A stretch of DNA of 64,000 bases from [Phialemoniopsis] sp. UDSM-2020 (lineage: Eukaryota; Ascomycota; Sordariomycetes; Thyridiales; Thyridiaceae), in the NCBI GenBank assembly GCA_018873225.1, contig JAEILZ010000002.1, positions 1,550,001 to 1,614,000 on the forward strand, in the 5' to 3' direction. Position 1 is the stretch's first letter. Every line of letters begins with the position of its first letter. A program made the translations under genes and the position numbers. The notes beneath the pieces were generated by a model. The model had not been told where the DNA came from. It saw nothing but the letters and a program-made list of their open reading frames with translations, and did not search any database. This document shows, one piece after another, positions 24,232 to 35,638 of this stretch.

Positions 24232-25190
24232 ATGGCTGGAGGACAACCAGGCTCCAACTCGCGTGGCCGGGGCGGCAAGTTCAGAAAGTTTACTCGAGGA
24301 GGTAAATAAGACATCCCTTCTCCTCCCTTCCCCTTCCCAACTTCCATTTGAGTGCGGTACAGCATCGAGGCAATATCCCATCGAACCCTGACTGATGGGC
24401 GGTTCCTCCTTTCTAGGCGGCAAGCACTTCTCGCGTGACCTACGACCCGTCGACTCTGACGGCAATGAGATCAGCATGTGGAGCCAGGGTGCGCAGAAGG
24501 AATCCGGTAGCTCAGACGAAGAGGACGACTCGGAGGAGGACGAGTCTGACGACGAGGACTCGGACGATGCTGGCCCTTCGCAGGCCAGTGCCGCCGAACT
24601 GAGTCGCGAGGAACGTAAAAAGGAGAAGAAGGCGCGCAAGGACGCCGCTGTCGCTCGTGCGCGGGGCCAGGCTGTCCAGGCTGGCGACCTTCCTCCCAGC
24701 GATTCCGAGGAAGATAGCGATGACGACATGCCTGCCAATCCCAACCACTCTCGAGCCGCGCGCAACCAGACCAAGGTCAACAAGGACGTGGACGAGGCAG
24801 CCGAGGGCGTCAAGGCCATCAACGTGAGCGCGCCAAATCGCCGCGAACGAGAATCGATGGAGGCACAGCTTGCCAAGGAGAGATATCAGAAGCTGCACGA
24901 GCAGGGCAAGACCGACGAGGCCAAGGCTGACCTGGCCCGCCTCAAGGTCATTCGTGAGAAGCGAGCCGCCGAGGCTGCTCGAAAAGAGGTGAGTTTGTGG
25001 TTCCGAACCATCCCCCGACTCTTTGGCGCGCCGATCCTCCCTTACTGACCCAATTTGCAATCATCAGGCTGAGAAGGAGGAGAGAGATGCTCGAGACCAG
25101 GAGAGGAGAGCCGAGTTGGAGGCCAAGGAGGCTAAGAAGCGTGCGGCGGCTATGGGTACCAAGACGACCAAAGGCAAGAAAGCCAAATAG
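24232..25190 (+). CDS. PDAP1/HASP28-like casein-kinase-substrate phosphoprotein
   Basis: Exons 24232-24301, 24417-24988 and 25068-25190 give 254 residues. The N-terminus is Gly/Arg rich ([19 protein letters not shown]). A long acidic Ser/Asp/Glu stretch (about 50-85, many CK2-type S-D/E-x-E sites) follows, and then Lys/Arg-rich helical segments. The PP28/PDAP1 signature lies near 185-225: [20 protein letters not shown], then [20 protein letters not shown], ending in a coiled-coil-like [20 protein letters not shown] run and a basic tail KGKKAK. The animal homologue is a 28-kDa heat- and acid-stable phosphoprotein with poorly known function; no molecular activity is assigned for fungi. The start ATG has a good context, and the first exon is short, ending inside the Gly/Arg motif. 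Confidence 0.9.
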
Positions 25191-25413
25191 GAGGCATCTT
25201 GTCTTCTCGGACTTGAGAGAGCCATCATAGCGTACCAGCCATGCATTCCATCATTTGAGCACTTTGCCCCTGGCATACATAAGGTGTCTGAAGTGACGAG
25301 CGCCACATCGAGATAACCTTAGATTGTAGCGTTCCTGCCTGCACGGAGGATCATTTGCTATCGTACAAACCTACTGTACAGTCCTCTCCATGTTTGCATG
25401 TGTGTGTAGGTGA

Positions 25414-26451
25414 TCAGAGCCCATTTGCCGGGTCGGAGCCCACAGTCTCCTTCCAGAATTCGTCAAAATCGACCCCATTGGACTGGAAAAGCTCCCGAAC
25501 TTTGGCAGCAACCTCGACCTGCTTCTCCGGACCAAATCCACCCGGCTGTGATGACTCGAATTGCATCATCTCGATCCAGCGGAAGAAGAGCTCCTCCTTG
25601 CCAATGCCTGCCAGGCCATCTCTGAAGGCGAAGACCTGCCTCCGCCGGTCATCTTCCTTGGCGCTTTGATCTACGTTCATGTCAAGAGTCATCCAGCCGT
25701 GCTCATCATGATGAATAAGGACCAATGTGCGAAACACATCAAGAGCCACCTCCTTCTTGTCCACGAGCGTCGTAGCAGCGACCATGACGCCCCAGTCTAG
25801 ATCCCAGTCGCCATTCATGGTCAAGTACCCCGTCTTTTCTCGGAGGACGACCGGGTTTGTAGCCAGCTTGATCATGGAGAGCAGGATGTTCCTGCCCTGG
25901 TCGTCGTGAAGGAAGTCCCCCAGGGACCGATCCCAGTCGCGGCTCCTGCGCACGTATATCTCCTTGTCCCGGAAGCCGACTTTCCATCTCCAAGTCACCG
26001 GATTGCCACCCCGAGCAAAGCAGAACTCAACGGGCCATGGCCAGACAAAAACAACCAGGCAGAAATCGAGCATGCAGGTAAAGGCCCGCCGTAGAATGAT
26101 TGTAGCCAGCTCTCCCCATCCGAGATCCTTGGGTGTAACAGTGGTCTCGTTCGCGTATCCAAGGGCAGAGGTGAGCAACTTGAGGTAGTACGGGCCGATG
26201 TACTGCAACCTCCAGAGAAACAAGGCCACGACAGCAAGGTTCATCAAGACGGGTACGACGAATATCTTCCTTTTGAAATCTTTGGGCTTGAGGTCAATGT
26301 GGGCTACATAGACGTGCTTCTCGGACAAGGTCGTGCATAAGGGCTCGAGTGCAGAGGGGACAGCTTTGAATGGTCGAGGAGGTGAGTTTGCTGTTTGGTT
26401 GGTCTGTCCTGCACCGGGAACGCCCCGGTGATTCGCCTTGGGTCGGGCCAT
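25414..26451 (-). CDS. Unrecognised two-pass membrane protein
   Basis: A single exon encodes 345 residues. I do not recognise the family with certainty; the codon use and clear start (MARPKANHRG) support a real gene. Residues 1-45 are polar and Pro-rich, and LCTTLSEKHVYVAHIDLKP precedes the first hydrophobic helix (about 63-80, VVPVLMNLAVVALFLW). A second helix lies at about 124-142 (TCMLDFCLVVFVWPWP). The C-terminal 200 residues are soluble, Trp/Asp/Arg rich (WRWKVGFRDKEIYVRRSRDW) and end acidic. It probably sits in an internal membrane with the large C-terminal domain on one side. It is divergent from mtIF2 with a 436-bp shared promoter. The open frame extends upstream to 26733 but has no ATG there. 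Confidence 0.85.
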   Translation of the reverse strand: MARPKANHRGVPGAGQTNQTANSPPRPFKAVPSALEPLCTTLSEKHVYVAHIDLKPKDFKRKIFVVPVLMNLAVVALFLWRLQYIGPYYLKLLTSALGYANETTVTPKDLGWGELATIILRRAFTCMLDFCLVVFVWPWPVEFCFARGGNPVTWRWKVGFRDKEIYVRRSRDWDRSLGDFLHDDQGRNILLSMIKLATNPVVLREKTGYLTMNGDWDLDWGVMVAATTLVDKKEVALDVFRTLVLIHHDEHGWMTLDMNVDQSAKEDDRRRQVFAFRDGLAGIGKEELFFRWIEMMQFESSQPGGFGPEKQVEVAAKVRELFQSNGVDFDEFWKETVGSDPANGL

Positions 26452-26887
26452 ATTGTAGGACCCTATTTCACACGTTGCTGGCTCTCTTGGCTTTGAGACG
26501 AAGGATTGATCGTTTCCTGATTGAAAGGGTGAGCCCCAGGTCGAATAGTATGGAGTCGACAAGAGGAGTGACAGAGTGGCAGTTTCCCCTGTGCTGATTG
26601 CTGGCAAAGCCGAGTAAACTTGAGCTCCATCAAATCTATTAAATGGGTACCTGGCAGACCGGTGGTCGGCAAAAAAGTCGCCGACCTCGCATGTCAAATC
26701 GCGTGGAATTAAGTGGTTACTGGGATATAGCACTCAAGACCACGCCAGAAATTTATTATTCGACCCTGGCAAGCTTCTTCCAAATAGATCTCCAGTATCG
26801 TCTCGCAATCAACACTACCAACGAGCTTCAATGGTAGAATAGCGAAGCATCATCTCATTTTTTACGACGCCATCTCCCTTGTCTACG
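26452..26887. promoter_or_regulatory. Shared divergent promoter: membrane protein / mtIF2
   Basis: 436 bases between two divergent start codons must contain both promoters. No clear TATA box or named transcription-factor site can be assigned by eye. Confidence 0.55.
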
Positions 26888-29800
26888 ATGCGCCGGCAGC
26901 TATGGAGCGTAAGTCAGGTCCTATTTCGGCCTCCTTTTCGCTACGATTACTGACATTGCCACTTCTCAGGAACAGCGTTGTCGATCCGTCTGCCTCTTCT
27001 GCAGCTCCCAGAACGTCCTTGCACATAGGCCCACAGTCTTCTCGGCGCCATTCAGGTCGGGCCAGCTTTTTTATCGTTCACTGCGCGCATTCACGGCATC
27101 GCGAAGAGCCCGGGGTCCTGAAGATGCGCCTCGAACATCGAACCCATCCTGGGGCTCAGCTTGGGGGGGCATGCAGTCAAGCCAACCCGGCCGCAATGAT
27201 AGAGCCCAGACAACGGGGCGGAACGAGTTCTTGAATACACTTTTACCTCACGAGAAGGCAGCGCGGAATCGGGCACTCGCGGGCGGCCCGGTTGCGCCAA
27301 ACAAAGATTTGCGCTCATCACTAGATAACACGACACGCGCTTCGAAAGAGACAGATGCCAGAACGGACCAGGCTCCAAATTTCCCGAGGACCCCTTCTAG
27401 GTCTAATGCGATCCAAGCAAGGCAATCTAGCCCGCCGTCCAGGAAGCATCCCGGGTGGGGGACAACTTCTGAGCAAACAAAAGGAGGAACCAGACACCCG
27501 GTCTCGAGGCAGGATCACGGGCAACTGAAGACGCCTAGAAATTTATCAGGCTCGAACGCAATCCAAAAAGGTTCAGGCGATTTCGCACATGTCGAAAGTC
27601 ATGAGCGTCATGCTTTGCGCCCGCCCCATCGAGCTCCCCCTCCCTCCAGAAGTCACCACGGACCGGGGAGATTCGAGGTGGAATCAACCTCAGCCGGTCA
27701 GGAGTGGAGTCAACTCACACGACGCAAAACCACGGCACCGCGACAAGGGAAGCCTCGTGCGGAATCAACAAATGCAATCATGGGCACTAGCCGTGATGTC
27801 GATACCAGGACACGGTCGCAGCCGGAAAGCTCAGCAAGTGGCGTCATTGGGGCAGGGATAGGGACGCCTGTCCCGAGCGCAGATGCTTTACTATGGGTCG
27901 ATACAGAGCAGCGCAATTGGAAGCAGCGGTCACAGCGTCATAGACGACTCGCTGACGATGATGCGATCTCTTCAACAGACGCACTTGAGACGTCGTCAGA
28001 TCGTCGCGAGAGGGCAACTGTGCCTCGGTCAGGTCAGAGGTCGAGAAACACGGCTCGTCGAAACAGTCGGAACCAGGAGGAAGACGATGAGTACTTCGAC
28101 GAAGAAGCCGCTGAGCGAGCAGAAGCACGCCGTCGCCAGAAGGAGGCTAGAAAGGCGAAAAAAGAGAGAGAACTTGAGGAACAACAGAGCAGGCCCACGC
28201 CCATCTTCTTGCCCGAGCTAATCAGTGTAGCCAACCTAGGCCTTGCGCTGGGAGTACGATCGGATGTGTTCTTGGAGCAGCTGGCCGAGCTTGGCTTTGA
28301 AGACATCAGTCAGGAAAGCATCATGTCCGGCGAGACAGCGGCATTGGTTGCCCAGGAATATGGATTCGAGCCGTCCGTTGACACGGGTGAATCGGTCGAT
28401 TTGAAGCCCAGGCCGCCACCGGCAGACCCTTCTGAGCTTCCACCTCGGCCACCGATCGTTACAATCATGGGCCATGTTGACCACGGTAAAACAACCATGC
28501 TTGACTGGCTTCGGAAAACTTCAGTCGCTGCGCAAGAGCACGGAGGTATCACGCAGCACATAGGTGCCTTTTCTGTTAAGCTGTCAGCGGGACGTCAGAT
28601 CACCTTCCTTGACACCCCCGGACATGCTGCGTTCCTGACCATGCGACAGCGTGGCGCAAATGTCACAGATATCGTCATCCTCGTCGTTGCGGCCGACGAT
28701 AGCGTGAAACCACAGACGCTGGAAGCGCTCAAACATGCGCAGTCGGCGAATGTGCCCATCATTGTCGCCATAAACAAGATTGACAAGGACGAAGCCCGTG
28801 TCGATCAGGTCAAGGCGGACCTTGCCCGTCACGGGATCGAAATCGAGGATTATGGCGGCGACGTGCAGGTCGTCTGTGTCAGTGGCAAGACCGGTCAGGG
28901 CATGGCAGACCTAGAAGAGAACATCCTGACGCTCTCCGAAATCCTCGACATGCGTGCCGAGTCTGACGGCATGGCAGAGGGCTGGATTTTGGAATCAAGC
29001 ATCAAACCCGTTGGCAAAGCCGCCACTGTCTTGGTAAAGAGGGGGACGTTACGGAAAGGCGACATCATCGTGGCTGGCACCACTTGGGCTCGTGTCAGGA
29101 CTTTGCGCAGTGAGGCAGGGGTCGAGCTCGACGAGGCGCCTCCTGGCACTCCAGTAGAAATCCTTGGATGGAGGGATCCACCAGCCGCCGGTGATCAAGT
29201 TCTGCAGGCTCCCGATGAGGGCAAGGCCAAGGACGCTGCTCACTACAGGCAGGAATTGAGAGATCGAGAAAAGAGCGCCAACGATGTGGCTATGCAAGAC
29301 AGGAGAGAAAGGGAAAAAGAGGCAGCTGCACAGCATGAATCGGCCGAGAATGACGAGTCAGACGTCACGGAGGAGGCGCAAGGCACCGCTGTTGTGAACT
29401 TCACCGTCAAAGGCGATGTGATGGGCTCCGTGGAAGCCGTGTGTGCCGCAGTATTGGAAATTGGCAATAATGAGGTGCAACCCGCAGTCTTGCGATCTGC
29501 GCCTGGTCAAATCACCGAGTTCGACATCGAGCACGCCGCTACTTCAAACAGTGCCATCATCAACTTCAACAACCCTATTCCGGGCAATATGAAACGCAAG
29601 GCAGAGGAGTCAGGGGTGGACATACTCGATTATACCGTGATCTACCACCTCACTGACGCTGTGAAGGCGAAGCTGTCCGAAAGGCTCACTCCGACCATCT
29701 CCACCAGAGTACTCGGCGAAGCAGAGGTCCTTCAGGTGTTTCCCATCAACGTCAAGGGCCGCGTGTTCAAGAACATCGCGGGTTGCCGTGTCAGGAACGG

Positions 29801-30072
29801 CCAGGTCACCCGAGGGGCGTTGTACCGTGTCATGCGAAATGGTGAAAAGATCTTTGACGGTTGGTCATCTCTTACTCTGCGACCCGCACTGTCATTTATC
29901 CATGCTAACACAATCCGCAGGCAAACTCGACTCTTTGAAGCACGGCAAGAAGGACGTTGCTGAAATGCGGAAAGGCGCAGAGTGTGGTCTGTCGTTCGAC
30001 GAGTGGCAGGACTTCAAGCAGGGTGATCAAATACAAGCCTACGAGGTGATCAAGGAGAAGAGAACCTTGTAG
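26888..30072 (+). CDS. IFM1: Mitochondrial translation initiation factor IF-2
   Basis: This is a GTPase that brings initiator tRNA to the mitochondrial small ribosomal subunit. Exons 26888-26908, 26970-29859 and 29921-30072 give 1020 residues. The first coding exon is only seven codons (MRRQLWS). With the next residues it makes an Arg/Ser-rich mitochondrial presequence. Residues about 70-390 are a long disordered, basic, Ser/Gln-rich region, followed by a charged helix ([20 protein letters not shown]) and the IF2-N fold. The GTPase domain has G1 GHVDHGKTT at 508-516, [11 protein letters not shown] as switch 1, DTPGHAAF as G3 and NKID as G4. Domains II to IV follow ([56 protein letters not shown]). 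The last intron has a weak donor (GACG|GTTGGT) but the join [20 protein letters not shown] is exactly family-like. Confidence 0.95.
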
Positions 30073-30238
30073 ACAAGGCCGCAGGGCGGGTGGCTTTGAT
30101 TCTTGTACAACATGTAGAATATCTTTCAAGGGCCTGAGCTGTCCCGAGGCGCTCAGGCGGCTGTATATTACACACCCCACTATGATAGAGGTTATAGAAA
30201 AGGGGTTTCGGAGCTACAAGAACAAATGGCTTCGGCTT

Positions 30239-31435
30239 TTACCACCTCTTCGGTGCTGAAACGGTGCTAGACATGAAGCTGCGAGTAGTTGTGGTTGCCC
30301 TGGACCTCTCCTTCTCGAGTCGTGCCAATCCTGTCTTGTCGGTGACTGGTGTCGCGTTGATGATGTTGTCGAACTCATCATCCTCGCCATTATCTGAATC
30401 AGCTTCTACGTCCGAGTCGACCTTTAATTGCTGTGGCCTCGATATCGTCTCGGGAGCCTTCTTCTGGCTGGTGTCTTCGGGATTGGCAAACGGTTTCGAT
30501 GCGAGGATCTTTCTCCGGATCTCTTCCATTTCCGCCTCCTCATCGCTATCTTCAGAGATGGCAAATGGATCTCTATCTTCGGCATCTTCGGCGCCCCCCC
30601 GGGTCGATCCCTCTGATTTGGAAATTTCAGGCTGTTGGCCCAAGTAGATACCATCAACACTCCCTTCCGATCCGTCTTCGTCGTCATCCCCATTTTCGTC
30701 TTCATCGTCGTCATCGGACATTGAGAAATTCCTACGATTCGCATTGCCACCCTCCCATAGATCGTCCGGATTGCCCCCGTCCCTGTTCTCGGCGTATTCG
30801 CGCTCTAACCTCTCCATCCATTCTTCTTCTGTCTTCTTGATGGCGAGCTCGTCTTCGCAGGCAGCATACCTCTTGAGGATGCTATTGTTGATTTCGAGGA
30901 AGGCTTCTCCATACGAAAAGGGAGCCAGGATATCGCGAGCCCAGTCCGCGTGGCCGCAGATGAAGAAGGCAGCAGCGAGGGCCTCGACGCAGTTCAGTCG
31001 CCAGGGTTTGCCGTAGTTGACGGTGTTGGCGGCGACGAGATAGGGCAGCAGCCGTTCGCATTTACCGCCGACCTTGCTCCACTGTACTTCCTTTGTCCGT
31101 GCCCAAGAGCACTCCACGACGGCGGCGCCATATTGATCCAGTAGGGCCGAGTCCGCGGGACTCAGGACATGCTTGCCGTTTGGGGTGATGATGACGCCGT
31201 TGTGGCGCTGTCCGACGTGCAGATCGCGCATCAGGCCAAGCTTGAGCAACTTCTTGCCCGAGCACCGTTTCGGGTCGCAGTGACCCAGATCCCAACAGGC
31301 AGCCTTGAAGGCAGGCCTGCCGGTCGAGGATCCATCACCGCCATCGTCGTGCTGAGACGGTCCTCCTCGTTGTCGGGGTCCACCTGGATGGGACTTTCGA
31401 CCCTTGTGGTTGAAGTCCTTCTTGTGTCGGACCAT
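30239..31435 (-). CDS. TSR3: 18S rRNA aminocarboxypropyltransferase Tsr3
   Basis: Tsr3 transfers the 3-amino-3-carboxypropyl group from SAM to the hypermodified pseudouridine of 18S rRNA during late 40S maturation. A single exon encodes 398 residues. The N-terminal 45 residues are basic and Gly rich. The conserved catalytic part is about 46-225: WDLGHCDPKRCSGKKL, LSPADSALLDQYGAAVVECS, LPYLVAANTVNYGKPWRLNC, EALAAAFFICGHADWARDIL, and PFSYGEAFLEINNSILKRYA. The C-terminal 170 residues are acidic and disordered (SDDDDEDENGDDDEDG), as in fungal orthologues. The stop is 166 bases from the convergent mtIF2 stop, so the 3' UTRs probably overlap. Confidence 0.95.
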   Translation of the reverse strand: MVRHKKDFNHKGRKSHPGGPRQRGGPSQHDDGGDGSSTGRPAFKAACWDLGHCDPKRCSGKKLLKLGLMRDLHVGQRHNGVIITPNGKHVLSPADSALLDQYGAAVVECSWARTKEVQWSKVGGKCERLLPYLVAANTVNYGKPWRLNCVEALAAAFFICGHADWARDILAPFSYGEAFLEINNSILKRYAACEDELAIKKTEEEWMERLEREYAENRDGGNPDDLWEGGNANRRNFSMSDDDDEDENGDDDEDGSEGSVDGIYLGQQPEISKSEGSTRGGAEDAEDRDPFAISEDSDEEAEMEEIRRKILASKPFANPEDTSQKKAPETISRPQQLKVDSDVEADSDNGEDDEFDNIINATPVTDKTGLARLEKERSRATTTTRSFMSSTVSAPKRW

Positions 31436-32127
31436 GATTTTTCTCTAGCTCGGAGGCCTGTCGGTTCGCTATCCTGTCGTCTTTTGCGCGAGAATTACAC
31501 GATGTTGGGACTTTGAATCACTTGTTCATCGCTCATGAGTCGGAAGCTTTAGAATTTTGGCGGGGTAAAATGTTTGATAAGTAAAGTAAATTCTTATCAG
31601 TCAAGATCACCCAATGAGCACTGCTTCGGAGGGAGTTTGTAGGGGACAATTAAAGTAGCACGAGGCGGGGATCAAGCCGGCCGCCTCCACTATTTTCCCA
31701 GAAACAGGGGCGCAACAGGAGTACTGGCACTGGCAGGGAGTTGGTGCCTTATGACATTACGCTTCTAGAGCTGTCTATCAGTTCCACCTGTGCTCTCCAG
31801 CCCTCCCCCCGCCCGCAGCACCCTCGACCATCATCACATCGCCTCACGGAGTCAAGCTCCACGTGTGCGCTTGCTATTTCCAGTGCGTTTTCTTTGTGTG
31901 TTCTGGCCTCTCTGCCTACCAGCATTTTACATCAGATCAGTGTGCTTGAACCAGATTTCGCATTTCTGGGCCGCCGGTTATCCCGTCAATTCAAGCTCAT
32001 CTTGCCTTTCTACTGGCCTCAACGTCCTTAGATCGTCACCGAGCGCAGGTTTGGGGGTTCAGCTTACTCGCCTTTCAGCGCCCACACGTCTCATTTATTA
32101 GAGTTACTCGACAGCAAACCGATCAGG
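31436..32127. promoter_or_regulatory. Divergent promoter: TSR3 / GGA adaptor
   Basis: 692 bases between two divergent starts. The half next to GGA is CT-rich and leader-like (about 31780-32100). No specific site can be named. Confidence 0.5.
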
Positions 32128-34248
32128 ATGGAGGCGGCATCTGCGCGCTACGCGGCGCGAGACAGATGGGGCGAGACCGGACACCCGGCACCCTCTCAAC
32201 TGCAGCGCTTCATCCAAGGCGCATGCAGCCCCGAGAACTACGAGCCCAACCTCGCCCTCAACCTCGAGATATCGGACTTGATCAATTCAAAGAAGGGCTC
32301 GGCGCCTCGAGAAGCTGCCACAGCGATCGTGAACTACATCAATCACCGCAACCCCAATGTAGCCTTACTCGCCCTGAACCTGCTCGATATATGTGTCAAG
32401 AACTGCGGCTATCCGTTCCACCTCCAGATCAGCACCAAGGAGTTCCTCAATGAACTCGTGCGCAGGTTCCCCGAACGCCCGCCAATCCGGCCTACTCGGG
32501 TTCAGATGAAGATCCTCGAAGCCATTGAGGAATGGAGGGGTACGATATGCGAGACAAGCAGGTACAAGGAGGACCTAGGCTTCATTCGAGATATGCACCG
32601 CTTGCTGAGTTACAAGGGCTACACTTTTCCCGAAGTAAGAAGAGAAGATGCTGCAGTGCTGAACCCAAGTGATGTAAGTCTATAATCCCCCATCCCCCAA
32701 TGCATCTGATTCCAGACTGACATATCCAGAACCTCAAATCGGCCGAGGAGATGGAGGAAGAAGAACGAGAGGCCCAGTCGGCCAAGCTTCAGGAACTCAT
32801 TCGTAGGGGCGCACCTGAAGACCTTCAAGAAGCCAATCGCTTGATGAAGATCATGGCCGGGTATGACACGCGATCCAAGGTTGACTATCGCGCCAAGGCT
32901 GCCGAAGAAGTCAGCAAAATCCAGGCCAAGGCTAGGCTGTTGGAGGAGAGGCTGGAAGGATTCAAGCCTGGTGATACGATGCAGGATGGCGATGTGTTCC
33001 ACGAGCTCGCTTCTGCTCTGTCCAGCGCGCAGCCCAAGATCCAGAAAATGTGCGAGGAGGAATCGGACGACCACGAGGCTGTCGCCAAATTGCTGGAGAT
33101 CAACGACAGCATACACAGGACGGTCGAACGATACAGGCTCATGAAGAAGGGCGATATCGAGAGCGCGCAGAAAATTGCCGCTGGGGCACCGATACCTTCC
33201 GCCGCGGCCACCACCAAGTCTGCAGTCAACGAGCTCTCCTTGATCGACTTCGATGCAGACGCTGAGGCCAATGGATCCCCGGCCACGAACCAGGGCACCG
33301 CACAGACTGGCGGCCTCGAGAACGATCTCCTTGGCCTTAGCATGGACGAACCGAGCAACTTTGGCCAAGGAGGTGGCATCTCACTAGGGTTTGGCGCAAA
33401 CTCGAGTAAGTCAATGCAATATGCATGTTCAGCCTATTGACAAGGCCCCTTTATACTAACGGCTTCCACAGATGTGCCCGGACCTGCGCTACTGTCCTCC
33501 ATGACAGAGAACAGCACTGCGAAAGGACCCGTCACCTCCCCTTCGCCTCCCGCAGGAGCATTTTCACCTTTCTCAACATTTTCGTCTGCCCTACCATCCT
33601 CGCAGACGGCCACTCCCCAACCAAACTATCAGTCGTCCGCATTCGCGCCTCCTTCCAACCCCATTTCTGATCCGTTCGCTGCCTTGAAGTCGCCGTCTGT
33701 GTCCTCCAAGCCAGGTACCCCGGCTGCACCTCAAGCTCGTCCCCCAACTGCTGGTGGTGACGACGACGAATGGTCCTTTTCCTCCGCACTACCGCCCGAG
33801 GCTCCCGCGCATCCCAAGGAGCATAGTTTCATTGTGAGCAACACGAACGTCCAGATCGGCATGCTTGCGAACAGAGGGCCGAGTAGCGGGAACGCAATCG
33901 CTCTCAAGTTTTCTTTTTCCAATAACACCACCCAACCCATCAATGAGCTGCACTTTCAGATTGCAGTGACCAAGGTCAGTTTTCCCCAGTTAAAGTGCAA
34001 GTCGATACTTTCAAGCACGACATTGGCTGACTTCATCACAGGGTTATGAGCTACAAATGCAGCCACAATCGGGGAGGACCCTTGAGGCAAATCAAAGCCA
34101 GGGTATCACGCAGTCAATGGAGGTATGGCACGCTGGCAACCGCAGTCAAAAGGTACAGTCGATCAAACTGAGATGGAGGATATCATATAAGCTCGGTTCT
34201 GAGACGAAGAGCGAGATGGGCGAGATTCCCGAGTTTTCATTGGCATAA
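32128..34248 (+). CDS. GGA-family clathrin adaptor (VHS-GAT-GAE)
   Basis: GGA proteins are Arf-dependent adaptors that sort cargo from the trans-Golgi to endosomes. Exons 32128-32673, 32730-33405, 33472-33974 and 34042-34248 give 643 residues. The VHS domain is at about 20-160: LQRFIQGACSPENYEPNLAL, NPNVALLALNLLDICVKNCG, and FLNELVRRFPERPP. The GAT three-helix region spans about 190-330 (LQEANRLMKIMAGYD, EVSKIQAKARLLEERLEGF). A hinge of about 330-510 contains short acidic and DLLG-type motifs (ENDLLGLSMDE) that can bind clathrin or adaptors. The GAE ear is at about 525-643 (NTNVQIGMLANRGPSSGNAI, IKLRWRISYKLGSE). Yeast has two paralogues, and this window does not show which group this belongs to, so no numbered symbol is given. 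Confidence 0.94.
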
Positions 34249-34642
34249 AATGGGATATAGATAGACCACCGTAGATGCCAAATCCGTCATGGCAGAGCCA
34301 TTTGCAACGAAATGTTAAGATGTTGGAGTCAAGATGAGGAAGCGCCTCCAAACGCAAGCCAAGGGCGTCGTGCATGGCCGAATGATGACTAAGCAGCCTA
34401 GTAATAATTATGGTGGAGTTTCGCACCACGCGCGAGGATGTCACAGCTTCCTGCTCTCCAGAGACTACACCAGCCTACATACTGAACGCTCTACCAGAAC
34501 TGCAATTGATCGTCACGCTTGTCGGTCTGACTTCCAATCTCCAACAACAACGGTGGGACACTACTGTTGGCCCCAGCAACGCAAAAGGCTCTGCCAATGT
34601 CGTGATCAGCAACTGAGGTGCACACAGCCAACAGGAAAAGCA
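34249..34642. other. Spacer between GGA and FHA-domain gene
   Basis: 394 bases in tandem orientation. The frame of the downstream gene is open back to 34334 with an in-frame ATG there, but that leader lacks protein character. I take it as 5' UTR. Confidence 0.5.
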
Positions 34643-35638
34643 ATGGACCGAGTGTCCCCCGATCCTGGCCGCCAGGAAAGGCGTCACGAGTCTCGCGACG
34701 GCAGAGATCGTCAGAGAAGCAAGAGGAGTGACGTCTACGAGGCAGCAGATAGTCCCAGACGAGAAGACAGACATCGTGAACACCGCCGACGGAGGTCAAG
34801 GACACCTCATTCGACGGAAGAGAGGCCACACCGGCGCGAGCGCGAACGGAACAGGAGCAAGGAGAGGGAGAGGAGTAGGGATAGGGACAGGCACAGGCAC
34901 AGGCGCAGGAGTAAGGACAGGACATCGCGGCACGAGAGACCCAGGAGGGACAGGTCAGATAGCCCTCGTGAGGAGCGAAGAAGACATCGATCGAGCGATA
35001 GGCAAGAGTCACACCGAGCATCAAAGCGGAGAGCGCCCCGCGACGGTTCGGATGATGGCGAAAACCGACCAGTCAAACGGGGTGGGCCTCTTCCATCACA
35101 GGCGGATTCCTATGCCCTTGTCACCACCGGTGAAGAGCCCGAGCAGCCCAAGGAAAAGCCTAATTTTGGCAATACTGGCGTACTGGCTGCTGCTTCCAAC
35201 GTTGTCACGCAGGCAGACGGGTCCACGATCGCACTCAAATATCACGAACCCCCGGAAGCGCGGAAGCCACCGCCCAAGGACGAGTGGAAGCTCTTCGTGT
35301 TCAAGGGGCCAGAGATTGTGGACACAATAGAGCTGAGCCTCCGCAGCTGCTGGTTGGTAGGTCGGGAGACCGCGGTGGTGGACCTCGTTGCAGAGCACCC
35401 CAGCATCAGCAAACAACATGCAGTGGTTCAGTTCCGATATATCGAGAAGCGCAACGAGTATGGCGACAGAATCGGCCGCGTAAGGCCCTACCTCATTGAT
35501 CTCGAAAGCGCCAACGGAACCATTCTCAACAAGGACAAGGTGCCCGGCAGCCGATATCTTGAGCTCCGCGACAAAGATGTGGTTCAGTTCGGCCACAGCA
35601 CTCGAGAATACGTGATTATGCTTGCGCCCAAGGCGTAA
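34643..35638 (+). CDS. SNIP1/Pml1-like FHA-domain splicing protein
   Basis: A single exon encodes 331 residues. The first 150 residues are an extreme Arg/Ser/Asp/Glu low-complexity region of the RS type (RHESRDGRDRQRSKRS, RERERNRSKERERSRDRDRH) typical of spliceosomal proteins. The forkhead-associated domain at about 190-330 has a SCWLVGRETAVVDLV start, HPSISKQHAVVQFR and DLESANGTILNKDKV, which are the FHA phosphothreonine-binding GR, SxxH and NG motifs. The order RS-region then FHA and the sequence match SNIP1 / Dawdle / yeast Pml1 of the RES pre-mRNA retention and splicing complex. An in-frame ATG at 34334 could add 103 residues, but the ATG at 34643 begins the recognisable charged region. 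Confidence 0.9.
   Translation: MDRVSPDPGRQERRHESRDGRDRQRSKRSDVYEAADSPRREDRHREHRRRRSRTPHSTEERPHRRERERNRSKERERSRDRDRHRHRRRSKDRTSRHERPRRDRSDSPREERRRHRSSDRQESHRASKRRAPRDGSDDGENRPVKRGGPLPSQADSYALVTTGEEPEQPKEKPNFGNTGVLAAASNVVTQADGSTIALKYHEPPEARKPPPKDEWKLFVFKGPEIVDTIELSLRSCWLVGRETAVVDLVAEHPSISKQHAVVQFRYIEKRNEYGDRIGRVRPYLIDLESANGTILNKDKVPGSRYLELRDKDVVQFGHSTREYVIMLAPKA

Noticed and set aside
34334..34642. N-terminal extension of the FHA-domain protein from ATG 34334
   Set aside because: The 103 extra residues have leader-like composition; the recognisable charged region starts at ATG 34643.
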